A stretch of 64,000 nucleotides of DNA from Primula veris (taxonomy: Eukaryota > Streptophyta > Magnoliopsida > Ericales > Primulaceae). Every line of letters starts with the position of its first letter. Positions within the stretch are counted from its first letter, which is position 1. The position numbers and the translations under genes are program-made. The stretch covers positions 30,750,126 through 30,814,125 of the forward strand of contig OY821747.1 of the NCBI GenBank assembly GCA_963682055.1. The letters run 5' to 3'. Below the pieces are notes generated by a model that was given only the letters and a program-made list of their open reading frames with translations, ran no database searches and was not told where the DNA came from. Shown in pieces: positions 11,058 through 21,946 of the stretch.

Positions 11058-11887
11058 CGTATTAAACAGTATATGAGAAGAGCTAATAGCAACTACTAAT
11101 CATCCTCCAATCTTCATGGTAAAATATTATTTCTTACTTGAAATACTGTTAACAATTAAGCAATAGATTTGCCTAATCCATGTTCATTATTTTTTTATAA
11201 AATGTTACTAGATGGGGATTGAAAACTAGCTAAAAGAGACGGGTAAAGTGACGCTTAGTTATAAACTTAGAATGAGAAGTTAAGACTCTTTAAAGTTTAA
11301 ATATAAGGGTGACATGTAGCTATAAATTAATTTGTGGTTGCATTAGGGTAACGCAGTTCTTTTGTTGTTTATAAAAATTTCCATAAAGAAACAAAATATG
11401 TGATATGAAGATATTGATGCAATTGCTCTGGCTCTGGTTTCATTTAAAAGTCGATAAGGTTGGAGCAACTAGTTGTGTGAGTTTTTTCATGTTATTTAGC
11501 CTGTCTTGCCTCTTATTTTCTTTTTTTTAGATTACACGGGCTCCTAATTAAATATTATTGTTGGTGAAATATTATTGCATAAGGCGCCTTAACGTGCTTT
11601 TGCCATGTTTTAGGACTAAATCCCATATATATATTTACATCTTTCAAAGTAGTAATGGTTTATCTGGGTTCACCTCACCAATTTCTGGTGCTTTCTTTTA
11701 TGTGAAAAGAATTAGCATGCAAGAAGTGCCGAACACATAGATTGGACAAAAAGGAAACTGGCTTTTATTGATTTTTGTATTACATCTTTTATTCTAATAA
11801 GAAATAATAACACGTGAATTCACTTCATCACATTTAGGAACTGGCTTGGAAAATTGAAACAATTCTCTACCCCGGACCGCCGGACGC
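11058..11887. other. Intergenic / 3' flank of the carboxylesterase
   Basis: AT-rich DNA with no recognisable gene. The last 100 bases are probably the 3' UTR of the minus-strand carboxylesterase. Confidence 0.35.
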
Positions 11888-13005
11888 TCATAGAGAGGAC
11901 TCGATACACCCCTGCTTGATGAACAAAACTAGTTTCTTAACCAATTTCACAGCATTTTCTGAATTCCGTTTCTGTAAGTGGAAACAATGTTCCTCTCCTT
12001 GGCACTCCTCCAGCTCGACTGTACCCTTCCACCCGCTCTTCTTCAAGTTCCAATAGTAACATCTCCCTGTCCCGTTAAGAGGATCCTCTCCAGCTACCAT
12101 GATAAGCATTCGGCAACATGGGATCCTAGCAAGGTCTCGTGATGGTGGGTTAAGTCTTGGGTCCAACCGACCCAATTTCGGCTGACACACGTATAGCCAC
12201 ATGTTATCGTCTTCCTCTATACCGCCGAAGTATGGATGGACCATGAATATCCCGGATATCCTAATCCCCATGGGTATCCCTTCCAACCCAGCCCGAGAAG
12301 CCACCTGTTGGCACGCAAAAAAAAAATATGGCCTTTAAAGTCGTGCCACATGTCTCTTACGTTAAATTAAAAAAATCAATTTTACGAGCTTGACATTATA
12401 CGAAAATGTCCGGATATAAACAACTTAAATATTGCCACACAGTTGTTGATGGTGGTGGCTAAATTAGCAATATTAAAACTATAGTATTGCTAATTTTTTA
12501 GCAACAACTCGTATAGTTACATATCAGTTGTTGATGATAGTACCGTGTGGGTTATGTTTCCCCCTGCACTGTCTCCGCCTAGAAACATGTGGCTGAAGTC
12601 CGCATGGTCGTTCAGCCATGTGTCAGGCCCTGCCCTTTTAGCATGGGCCGCAACCCACTGGAGCGTGGCCCATGTGTCCTCGTAGTTGACTATGGTTGTG
12701 TGTTCCCGTTCTGCCAGCCTGTACTCGACTGAGACCCCAATGGCATGAGCCTCGGCACATAGGGTGGAGACGTGGAGGTGGTAGTGTAGGGAAAAGGCAG
12801 TGTCGGCACACCCACCACCGTGGACGTAGAAAAGGATAGGGAGTTTGCGGTTAGGGTTGGTTATGCGAGGTAGGAATATCCGGGCTGAGATTTCTGGATC
12901 AGCAGAGATAATGACGTCATGAGAGTTAACGCCGGTGGTTGGGTCGTTGAAGGGCGGTACTTTTTTCGGGTACTGGAATTGACGAGAGTATGCTGGGGGC
13001 TTCAT
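11888..13005 (-). CDS. Plant carboxylesterase (CXE, alpha/beta-hydrolase fold), two exons
   Basis: Exon 1 is 13005-12544 and exon 2 is 12304-11888. The 239-bp intron starts GTACTA and ends ACAG, in phase 0, giving 292 residues. The HGG oxyanion motif is at 62-64. The nucleophile is Ser146 in GDSAGG, and the likely triad partners are Asp228 (GEDPL) and His260 (EEHCFH). Other family marks are LNDHADFS around 131 and VHPYF around 176. Such enzymes hydrolyse small esters, and the gibberellin receptor GID1 is a catalytically dead relative. The protein is shorter than usual (about 310-330): it lacks some 25 N-terminal residues and a loop after VHPYF, and the stretch after HGGG is unusual. It may be divergent or beginning to decay. 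The ATG used is the first in frame downstream of a TATA box. Confidence 0.75.
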
Positions 13006-13118
13006 TTTTCGTGAAAAGAAATTAAGAGAATGAAAAAAAGAATGAGTCGACTGTCAAATTTGCAAGTTAGTTCTAATATTCTGTTTACTGAGTTACTAGA
13101 ATAATACGTGCATCGAGT

Positions 13119-13127
13119 ATTTATATA
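13119..13127 (-). promoter_or_regulatory. TATA box of the carboxylesterase gene
   Basis: The minus strand reads CTAGTATATAAATACTC here, about 115 nt upstream of the start codon at 13005. That leaves room for a leader of roughly 85 nt. Position and sequence fit a plant TATA box; no other promoter motif was tested. Confidence 0.5.
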
Positions 13128-13596
13128 CTAGGGAAATGAATAAGCATGGAAAGAGGCATGTCACATGTGGGTGACGAAATATATTTTGTTATTTTTTAAG
13201 TTTCCTGGAATTATGTAGTGGTGACGGCTGAATTTTCTCGTTCAAATGTATTGAGTTTGAATTTGAACTTTATTTTGGCATTGCACAAAAAAATGTGAAT
13301 TAAGAGATTTTCTCTCCTTTTTTTGACAAGAATTGAGAAATGTTTCTCTTTTTCGAAAAAAATTTGGAAAATTTTCGGAAATATTTGATACTTAGAATGA
13401 ACTAATTAGTTTATTTATACTAATGTATTCTTCGAATTAACTTAATGGAATTGAAGGAGGTAATATAGTATAAACGGGATATAATTTGTAATTCAATAGA
13501 TATTATGATTTATATAAATAATAACATATGCTATCAGTTATATCCCTTGGTACTGTATACTATTTAACTAATATCAGTTACAAATATATATATATG
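13128..13596. other. Upstream flank of the carboxylesterase
   Basis: AT-rich non-coding DNA. No repeat or gene is clearly recognised until the Helitron-like end at 13597. Confidence 0.35.
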
Positions 13597-13885
13597 CTAG
13601 TAATCTTGTCTCACGCGTTGCGTGTGCAGCACGTAATACAATAAAAATATAAAAAATATGTATAGTTATAATATAAATATATGTATAATACAAAAAAAAA
13701 ACATAATTTAAGATTTAAAAGAACTTTGGTTGTTAAAGAGGGATAAATAGTTTTATTAGTTTTTAATTTTTATGGTAATATGGTATTATTGTAATTAATA
13801 TAAAGATGTAGATGTATTTTTGAAAAAAAATTGACTAAATTGAACAGGTTCATTTGACTTGAATTAGCTTATTATAATAGAATGA
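13597..13885 (-). mobile_element. Short Helitron-like element
   Basis: On the minus strand it starts TCATTCTATTATAATAAGC (from 13885) and ends with a hairpin (GCACACGCAACGCGTGAG) followed by ATTACTAG at 13597. It is the same family as the 9839, 60524 and 62969 copies but only 289 bp. Non-coding. Confidence 0.5.
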
Positions 13886-13906
13886 TATTATCAGTTATAA
13901 ATATAT

Positions 13907-16008
13907 ATAAGAAGTAAATTACCTTTTAGTTTATGTTTTAAAAAGTAATTCACAAGTCATATTATCAAAAATCAATTCCTTTTTAATATAACTTCTCTTA
14001 TTTCAAAACTCCTCTCCCACTAAAATCTCTCCTCCAACTACACCACCACCACCATCGGACCTCCGCCCCACTCCTTCACTACCGCTGACCGTCGCCTTGC
14101 TACCGTCGGACCGGCGTTGACTAAAAATAAAAATAAAAATTGCAAAAAATCTAGAAAAATTAAAACAAATAAGAAAAAATAAAAAATTATTTTATAAAAA
14201 CGAAAAAAATCCAGAAAAAATTAAAAATTCGGAAAAAAAATTACAAATATTTTTGAAATAAATACATAAATTTTTTTTAAAAATCCAATTTCTTTTAGTG
14301 GATGAACTTTTGTTCGGTCACACGCTTCAAATTTTTGAAGTGAATGAGGTTTTTTTAATGTTTTTTATGAAGTGAATGAAATTGTTTGATCCATTCACTT
14401 CAAAATCATGAAGTGAATGGACATTTTTTTTTGTTTTTTTTGTCATTCACTTCAAATGAGTTTTTTTTAATGCTTGGTTTTTAATTGAATGAAATTATTT
14501 GGTTCATTCACTTCAAAATCATGAAGTGAATGGATTTTTTTTTTTTAACTTCAAATTTTTTGAAGTGAATGGGGGTTCTTTTAATGTTTTTTTTAAGTGA
14601 ATGAAATCCATTCACTTCAAAATCTTGAAGTGAATTGACATTTTTTTATTTGTTCGGTCATTCACTTCAAATTTTTGAAATGAATGAGATTATTTTAATA
14701 CTTTTTTTGAAGTGAATGAAATTGTTTTGTTCATTCACTTCAAAATTATGAAGTTAATAGACTTTTTTGTTTGTCATTCACTTCAAATTTTTGAAATGAA
14801 TGAATTTTTTTTAATGTTTTTTTGAAGTGAATGAAATTATTTGATCCATTCACTTCAAAATCTTGAATTGAATAGACTTTTTTTTTTATTCAAAATTTTG
14901 AAGTGAATTATCTTTTTTAATATTTTTTTGAATTGAATGAAATCCATTCACTTCAAAATCTTGAGGTGAATGGACAGTTTTTTTTTTTAGTCATTTGAAA
15001 TGAATGAGCTTTTTTTAATGATTTTCTTGAAGTAAATAAAATTTGTTAGGTCCATTAAGTGAATGGGCGTTTTTTTGTTTGGTTGGTCATTAACTTCAAA
15101 TTTATGTTTTTTAAGTGAATTAACTTTTTTTAATTGATTGAAATTTGTTTGGTTCATTCACTTCAAAATATTGAAGTGAATGTATTTTTTTTTTTTTTTG
15201 GTTCATTCAATTCAAATCTTAGAGTAAATTGACATTTTTTTTATTTGGTCATTCACTTCACGTTTTTGCAGTAAATGAGTTTTATATAATGTTTTTTGAA
15301 GTGAATAAAATTTGTTTGGATTTTGAAATTAATGGTCGTTTTTTTGTTTGCTGGGTCATTCACTTTAAAAATTTGAAGTGCGTGCTTTTTTATAATATAG
15401 TTTTTGAAATGAGTGAGTTTTTTTTAATGCTTTTTTTTTTTAAGTGAATAAAATTGTTTGGTCCATTCACTTCAAAATCTTGAAGTAAATGGACATTTTT
15501 TCGTTTGTTTGGTCATAGATTTTTGAATTGAATGAGATTTTTTTTAATGTTTTTTTAATTGAATGAAATTTGTTTGGTTCATTCACTTCAAAATCTTGAA
15601 GTGAATGAACGTTATTTTGTTTGTTTGGTCATTCACTTTATATTTTTGAAATTAATGATTTTTTTAATGTATTTTTTGAAGTGAATGAGTTTTTTTTAAT
15701 GTTTTTTTAAGTGAATGAAATTTGTTTGTCCATTACTTCATAATTTTGAAGTGAATGAATGTTTTTTTTAATATTTTTTTTGTTTTTTTAATTTTAAATA
15801 TTTTTTTTTAATATTTTATGTTTTTAAAAAATAATAATTTTTCTATATTTTATTTTAATTTTTTCATATTTTTTTATATTCACCAAGGTGGATGAGATAG
15901 TAGCAAAGTGAATGAGATAAAATGTACACCAAAATGAAATTTGTTTTTTGAACTAGCAATAAAATGGAATTAAGTCTCATTTTATGTACTAAAAGTAAAT
16001 TGCCCCAA
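13907..16008. mobile_element. Candidate TIR element containing a palindrome satellite
   Basis: Degenerate inverted ends are visible: GTAAATTACCTTTTAGT near 13915 and the complement of GCAATTTACTTTTAGT near 15995. No target duplication was found. A GC-richer stretch at about 14040-14115 and the array at 14300-15770 lie between them. The boundaries are tentative. Confidence 0.3.
14300..15770. repeat. Array of TTCACTTCAAAATCTTGAAGTGAA palindromes
   Basis: Dozens of copies of CATTCACTTCAAA and its complement alternate with T-rich spacers ending 'ttttttaatgtttttt'. Many pairs form a 24-28 bp palindrome with an AAATCTT or AAAATTT centre. Spacing is irregular, roughly 60-130 bp. Both strands could form successive hairpins. 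Short ORFs here are chance products of the repeat. Confidence 0.7.
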
Positions 16009-16460
16009 GACTAAAAAACTTTATAAGTTAAATGTAAGGCCGAATGGCCAAATCTTGTGGAAGATTTCACGAATATACACTGCACTTTTGATATGTTCAT
16101 GAAATATAGTATAAGATTCAAGGGAAGATATCCGAAATGCACTGAAATTACAAATTTCCATATAGTGGACGAAAAATCTCTTATGCGTCATAATAGCTCA
16201 GAAAACCTGTTAATACCACTTTCCTCAATGACAAAATTAACGGGTGTTCACAAATTAAATGTTTTAAAAGCTTGACTGATTTGTTATCAGTATACAACTT
16301 TTACTAATTTAATGTTATGCTTCAAAACACAAATTAAATGTTTTAAAAGCTTGACTGATTTTTTCTCAGTATACAACTTTACTTTAATGTTATGCTTAAA
16401 AAAAACTTTTACTTTAATGTTGGAAACTCGAAAATGTTAAAAGAGGTAAAAGCAACCGAA
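16009..16460. other. Intergenic with a 70-80 bp tandem pair
   Basis: Two copies of a unit starting 'acaaattaaatgtttt' and containing 'aaagcttgactgatt' occur at about 16248-16400. No gene is recognised. The right edge is the MULE-1 target site. Confidence 0.4.
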
Positions 16461-16510
16461 TTTGGGTTAGAGGTGCTCTTAAAGCACTACAAAAATTCTG
16501 TATCAACGCA

Positions 16511-16615
16511 CAGACCGTAGATATAATCTACGGTCTGGATCATTTAATCCAAACCGTAGATTAAATCTACGGTTTGGATTAAATGATCCAGACCGTAGAT
16601 TATATCTACGGTCTG
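16511..16615. repeat. Left subterminal 105-bp palindrome of MULE-1
   Basis: Three hairpin units (CAGACCGTAGAT..., AAACCGTAGATT..., CAGACCGTAGAT...) are joined by GGATCATTTAATCC and its complement. The whole 105 bp reads nearly the same on both strands, differing only at the exact centre. These are candidate transposase binding sites. Confidence 0.8.
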
Positions 16616-16919
16616 TGTAATTTTTTTGAAAATTACACAGTCAGTCCCTGCTTTTCAAAATTACACAGTCAGTCCCTGCAAAAATTACACAGACAGTCCC
16701 TGGAAAAAACAGAAAGTTACGGATTTTTTAAAAAAAATTAAATTTTATTCTACACTCTCTCTCTTTCTCTCAAAAACCCCCAATTTTCAACCCAAAAAAT
16801 CACCCAAATCAATCAACCACATTAACTATCAACTTTATTAACAAAAAACCCCAAATCATCAATCAAACTTATCCATAATTCAAGGGTATATCTTTTATTC
16901 TCTAATTTATTATGTATTT

Positions 16920-17230
16920 TGTGTAATTTAAATTTGTAAAATAGGAAAAAATATATAAAATATGCAAATCCATAATTCACTTAGCTATATATCATTGTTT
17001 GTTGTTTGTTTATATTAATTATAGAAATTTTAATTATTGTTGATATTTGTCCCATTTTTGCATGTTTTTTTATTTTTTGTAATTTTAATTTGTAAAATAG
17101 GAAAAAATATATAAAATATGCAAAACCATAATTCACTTAGCTATATATAATTGTTTGTTGTTTGTTTATATTAATTATAGAAATTTTAATAATTGTTGAT
17201 ATTTGTCCCATTTTTGCATGTTTTTTTATT
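16920..17230. repeat. 156-bp direct duplication
   Basis: Two copies of a block beginning 'aatttgtaaaatagg' and ending 'tttttgcatgttttttta' follow each other with a period of about 156 bp. They are almost identical by eye. Confidence 0.7.
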
Positions 17231-17329
17231 TTGTTTGGTTAATTTGAATTGTTGATAATGTGTTTGGTTATGATTAAAAAATTGAGTTATTATTGTTTGG
17301 TTTATGATTAAATGTGTTTGGTTATGATT

Positions 17330-18085
17330 AAATGTGTTTGGTTATGATTAAAAAAATTGAATTATTATTGTTTGGTTTATGAAAAAATGTGTGGTTGGTT
17401 ATGATTAAAAAATTGAATTATTATTGTTTGGTTTATGAAAAAATGTGTGTTTGGTTATGATTAAAAAATTGAATTATTATTGTTTGGTTTATGAAAAAAT
17501 GTGTGTTTGGTTATGATTAAAAAATTGAATTATTATTGTTTGGTTTATGAAAAAATGTGTGTTTGGTTATGATTAAAAAAATTTAATTATTATTGTTTGG
17601 TTTATGAAAAAATGTGTGTTTGGTTATGATTAAAAAATTGAATTATTATTGTTTGGTTTATGAAAAAATGTGTGTTTGGTTATGATTAAAAAATTAAATT
17701 ATTATTGTTTGGTTTATGAAAAAATGTGTGTTTGGTTATGATTAAAAAAATTTAATTATTATTGTTTGGTTTATGAAAAAATGTGTGTTTGGTTATGATT
17801 AAAAAATTTAATTATTATTGTTTGGTTTATGAAAAAATGTGTGTTTGGTTATCATTAAAAAAATTTAATTATTATTGTTTGGTTTATGAAAAAATGTGTG
17901 TTTGGTTATCATTAAAAAATTTAATTATTATTGTTTGGTTTATGAAAAAATGTGTGTTTGGTTATCATTAAAAAAATTTAATTATTATTGTTTGGTTTAT
18001 GAAAAAATGTGTGTTTGGTTATCATTAAAAAAATTTAATTATTATTGTTTGGTTTATGAAAAAATGTGTGTTTGGTTATCATTAA
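17330..18085. repeat. 56-57 bp tandem minisatellite, 13 copies
   Basis: Thirteen copies of a unit containing TATGAAAAAATGTGTG and TTTGGTTATGATTAAAA. The last copies carry 'atcatt' for 'atgatt', so the array is evolving by local duplication. Because 57 is a multiple of three, it yields repetitive open frames that are not genes. Confidence 0.85.
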
Positions 18086-18212
18086 TTGGTTATAATTGAG
18101 TTATCATTGTTTGGTTATCATTGAGTTATCATTGTTTGGTTATCATTAATTGGTTATGTTATCATTTTTTTGGTTATCATTAATTGAGTTATATTTGGTT
18201 ATCATAGTTAGG

Positions 18213-20562
18213 ATGACAGACCCAGGTCCACAGATTAAAGGGAGGTTGGGTATTTTACGACAGACCGGTCACATTTCTAATCAGACTTGGGATGCTGGCA
18301 GAGAAGCGGGTAGAGGAGATGCCAATAAGATTAGGGTTTATAATTATAGTTGGCAGATACCGACGCCTGAAAGGGTAGTTCATAATATCATTAGGGCTGG
18401 TTTTTACGGTATTTACAGTATAGGTAATTATACCGTAGACCGAGGGTTGATTACAGCCTTAGTTGATAGGTGGCGTGATGAGTCGCACACGTTCCATTTT
18501 GTCGGGGGAGAGTTGGGGATATCTTTACAGGATGTAGAGATTATGCTCGGTCTGAGGGTGGATGGTCTTGCTGTGACCCGGTCGGAGCGGAATGACACGA
18601 AGGCGAGCAGGTTGGCTATGATGGAGAGTTTGTTGGGTGTTAGGCCGGCTGACAATCAAGTCGATCAAAACTGTCTGACAGTTAGACTTGATTGGATGTT
18701 ACAGACCTTCGGTGAATTACCCCCCAACCCTAGTGAGGAGCGTTTACTATATCAGTCTAGGGCTGCCATGCTATTATTACTGGCTGCACATGTGTTTTCG
18801 GATAAGAGTAGTGATCAGATTCCACTCTGGCCTCTGCCATTTCTGGAGGATTTTGACACATGTGCTGAGTATAGTTGGGGATCAGCTCTTCTGGCCTGGT
18901 TAGAGGCTAATCTATGCAGGGTGGTACGTTGTAAGACAACCGGAGTAAGCGGGGCGGTGATGTTTCTGGATATGTGGGCGATTACCAGACTACTGCCGGT
19001 TAGACCGTGTGAAGAGCTGCCGGAAGATGTCGAGCCACCGGAGGGCTTGCCTAGGTTCCCCCTCGGTTACAGGTATGATATTTATTTAGTTTTTGAATTG
19101 GATTTGCTTTTTTATATTATTGTGTCATCTATCAATTACTTAGCTGCCGGTTATATTTATTGTTTATCGGTTTTTGTTTGTATATTACAGATGGAAGATG
19201 TGGCGGCAAACTAACCTTACGCCATATGTCTACGGACATAATGTGGTCCACATACGTGACCAGTTTGACAATATGTCGCCTGAACAGGTAAATTATAATT
19301 TTCGTATTATATGTAACTTACGTATTATATGTTGTATATGTTTGCATTGGTCTTATCTTCGCAGAATTTATTACTCGTCTATTTTTAAACCATTGTTTAT
19401 ATATTCTAATTTGATGATTACAGATAGTGTGGCAACCTTACGGGGATCTTAATCAGTATCCGGAATACTGCACGCGGGGCCGGTATATGTGGCATTGTTC
19501 TGTGCCTCTCATTTGTAATGAGAAGATTGAGTACCACCCCGCGGACAGGTTCATGAGGCAGTTCGGTTTTGTGCAGCGGGTCCCTACGTATATTTGGAAA
19601 CCAAGACAGGGTCACGGCAAGGATAGAAGATATGGGATTGGGCAAAAACACGACTGGCCTTTACTAACTGGAGAATTTATAGTCGTGTGGAATGACCGCC
19701 ACACCCGTCTTATTAACGGCGAATATGGCACGGGGACGTCACCGGGTTACATGAAATGGTATAGAGAGCGGACCCGCATCTTCATAAACCCACCTGAACT
19801 TGCCCCGCCCCCTCACGGTTTCCGGGAGAATACGGGTGTCTTCAATAAAATGGTAACTACTAAATCGTTTTTTACTAATAAATCGTTACTTCTTTTTAGG
19901 TATATTTCAATACTAATAAATCATTTTTTATTGTTTTTTTTTTACAGAAAGCGATGTTGCGCCGCAGTTTCAAATCGTTCAAACGGGCGAAAATGAAAAC
20001 GGACGTGGACTTACTACGTAAGGAGTTCGCTGAAATGGGTATGAATCCGTATGGGTCAGCTGATGAACAGTCGGAGGGGGAGGATGACGATGACGACGAC
20101 GACGACGACGATGGTGATGACGACCTACGTTACGACCCAAGAAATTACACTAGGTCGGCAAGTTGTCGGCGTCCCGACGAAAGAGGCAGAGGGGAAGGCG
20201 AATCTAGTAGCGGCGGTAGAAGAACCAGTGGAGGTCGACCCCCGACTACAGATCAGGGTCCGGGTCCGAGTTCAAGCGGTCATGGTCGTCGTGCTTCTTT
20301 TGCTGGGTCGGGCTACGTTCAGGATGATGTCCCGTTCGAGCATCATCCTAGTCATCAGTCAACCGACAGTTGGAGTCGAGGGTTGACAGTTACATCCCAC
20401 GAGCGTGCGCCGCATCCAGAATCGCAGCAGCGACAAAGACGACGTACGGAGCTAAACGAAATCGAAGAGTCTGCTGAGCCGTCATCCGATAGATTAACAT
20501 CGGCGGGAAAGATGCTCCCTATGTTCAACTTTAAAACATTTAGTCGTTACAAAAAAAAATAA
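18213..20562 (+). CDS. Plant-mobile-domain (PMD, MAIN-like) protein of MULE-1
   Basis: Four exons: 18213-19072, 19191-19287, 19424-19852 and 19948-20562. All introns are GT-AG with consistent phases, giving 666 residues. The first three exons form a PMD ('aminotransferase-like, plant mobile domain'), with motifs ELGISLQDVEIMLGLRVDG, WGSALLAWLEANLC, FLDMWA and DRFMRQFGFVQRVP. The last exon encodes a low-complexity tail with an Asp run at about residues 510-520 and Arg/Ser/Gly-rich stretches. Cellular PMD proteins (MAIN, MAIL1) act in silencing and genome stability, while other copies travel in transposons; the role in an element is unknown. The exons are GC-richer than the surroundings. The ATG is chosen because the sequence upstream is minisatellite. 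Confidence 0.8.
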
Positions 20563-20777
20563 ATGCACTGTTTTTGTATTTGATTTCTATGTTTGATTTG
20601 TCAGTTTTATTATTAGCTAGGGTTGGAATATTATAAATTCGTAGGTTTAATTTGATTTCTATGTTTGATTTGTACGTTATAAATTCGTAAGTTTAATTTG
20701 ATTCGTATGTTTGATTTGTATGTTTTAGGGTAAAAAATATTCTGTATTTTAATTGATAGGACCAATATTGAGTTTTT

Positions 20778-21215
20778 ACAAACCCTAAACCCTAAACCCT
20801 AAACCCTAAACCCTAAACCCTAAACCCTAAACCCCAAATTACAAGCCCTAACCCCTAAACCCTAAATTACAAACCCTAAACCCTAAACCCTAAATTATAA
20901 ACCCTAAAACCTAAACCCTAAATTACAACCCTAACCCTAAACCCTAAACCCTAAATTACAAACCACTTACCCTAAACCCTAAAATCTAAACCGTAAACCC
21001 TAAACACTAATTTACAAACCCTAACTCCTAACCCCTAAACCATAAACCCTAATTTACAAACCCTAACCCCTAAACCCTAAACCCTAAATTACAAACCATA
21101 AACCCTAAACCCTAAATTACAAACCCTAAACCCTAAACCCTATATTAAAAACCCTAAACCCTAAACCCTAAATTAAAAACCCTAAACCCTAAACCCTAAA
21201 CCCTAAAAAACCCTA
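20778..21215. repeat. Interstitial telomere-like CCCTAAA array
   Basis: About 430 bp of CCCTAAA, the plant telomere repeat read on the C strand. It is perfect at the left and then broken up by 'aaattacaa' spacers that give a higher-order pattern. It lies between the two genes of MULE-1, well inside its target duplications, so it is not a chromosome end. Confidence 0.9.
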
Positions 21216-21229
21216 AATATTCTGAAATA

Positions 21230-21810
21230 CATACAAACCGTACATTTAATGTACGGTTTGTACAGATTTCATACAAACCGTACATTAAATGTACGGTTTG
21301 CATGTATTTTGTGCAAACCGTAAAAGTAATGTACGGTTTGTACCCCTGATTTGAGCAGCGACGTTTTACGAATGTACTTTTTGCACTGAATCACCGTAAA
21401 CAACGTAAAAAAAAAAAAAACTACAAACCGTAAAAGTAATCTACGGTTTGTAGTGTAAATTACATTGGATACCATTTCCATCAAATGCATCCGACAACAC
21501 TTTATTACTTTTGAATTATTATGAGTTGACAACCCTATCCGAAAATGACTACTCAATGCATTATTAAAGTTTCGAAATGACTACTCCAAAAAAAACACTA
21601 CAACCCGTAAAAGTAATATACGGTTTGTAGTGTAAATTACATTGGATACCATATCTATCAAAATAATTCCGACAACACCTTATCACTTTTGAATTATTAT
21701 GATTTGACAACCCTATCCGAAAATGACTACTCAATGCATTATTAAAGTTTCGAAATGACTACACCAAAAATTCACTACAAACCGTAAAAGTAATCTACGG
21801 TTTGTAGTGT
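21230..21810. repeat. Internal AAACCGTA/TACGGTTT palindromes in ~178-bp tandem units
   Basis: Six palindromes of the form ACAAACCGTA-N-TACGGTTTGT occur near 21235, 21270, 21313, 21421, 21600 and 21777. The last three start successive units of about 178 bp sharing 'cgacaacac' and 'gactactcaatgcatt'. They carry the same core as the two ends of MULE-1 and sit directly upstream of the transposase, so they could be transposase binding sites and part of its promoter. Confidence 0.8.
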
Positions 21811-21820
21811 AAACTTACCC

Positions 21821-21828
21821 TATAAATA
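21821..21828 (+). promoter_or_regulatory. TATA box of the MULE-1 transposase
   Basis: TATAAATA lies 119 nt upstream of the ATG at 21947, followed by a CA-rich leader without upstream ATGs that I can see. It begins 14 bp after the last palindrome. Confidence 0.5.
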
Positions 21829-21946
21829 TGACTCAATTTTGCCTATTCTAACAAACCATAAAATCAAACACAAACACATTTCGGAAATCTCTAAAAAAAT
21901 CCTCATTTCTCCCCAATAAAATATACAAACAAACACTTTTTCGAAA

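Larger units (their letters stand above)
16740..18212 (+). other. Probable leader and 5'-UTR intron of the MULE-1 PMD gene
   Basis: A CT-rich leader-like stretch (about 16750-16800) precedes a possible donor near 16885 (AAGG/GTATATC). A possible acceptor (CATAGTTAG) lies just before the ATG at 18213. If this is right, the tandem repeats between 16920 and 18090 lie in a 1.3-kb intron. This is inference, since no transcript evidence is available. Confidence 0.3.

Noticed and set aside
12517..12543. Carboxylesterase exon 1 extending to the stop at 12517
   Set aside because: Family alignment breaks exactly at a GT donor (12543), and a matching acceptor restores the family sequence in phase 0.
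17783..18099. Open frames reading MCVWLSLKKFNYYCLVYEK repeatedly
   Set aside because: They are produced by the 57-bp minisatellite, whose length is a multiple of three. There is no start context, and other copies break the frame.
20778..21215. A chromosome end, suggested by CCCTAAA repeats
   Set aside because: The array is short and degenerate and lies within the target duplications of MULE-1, with genes on both sides.
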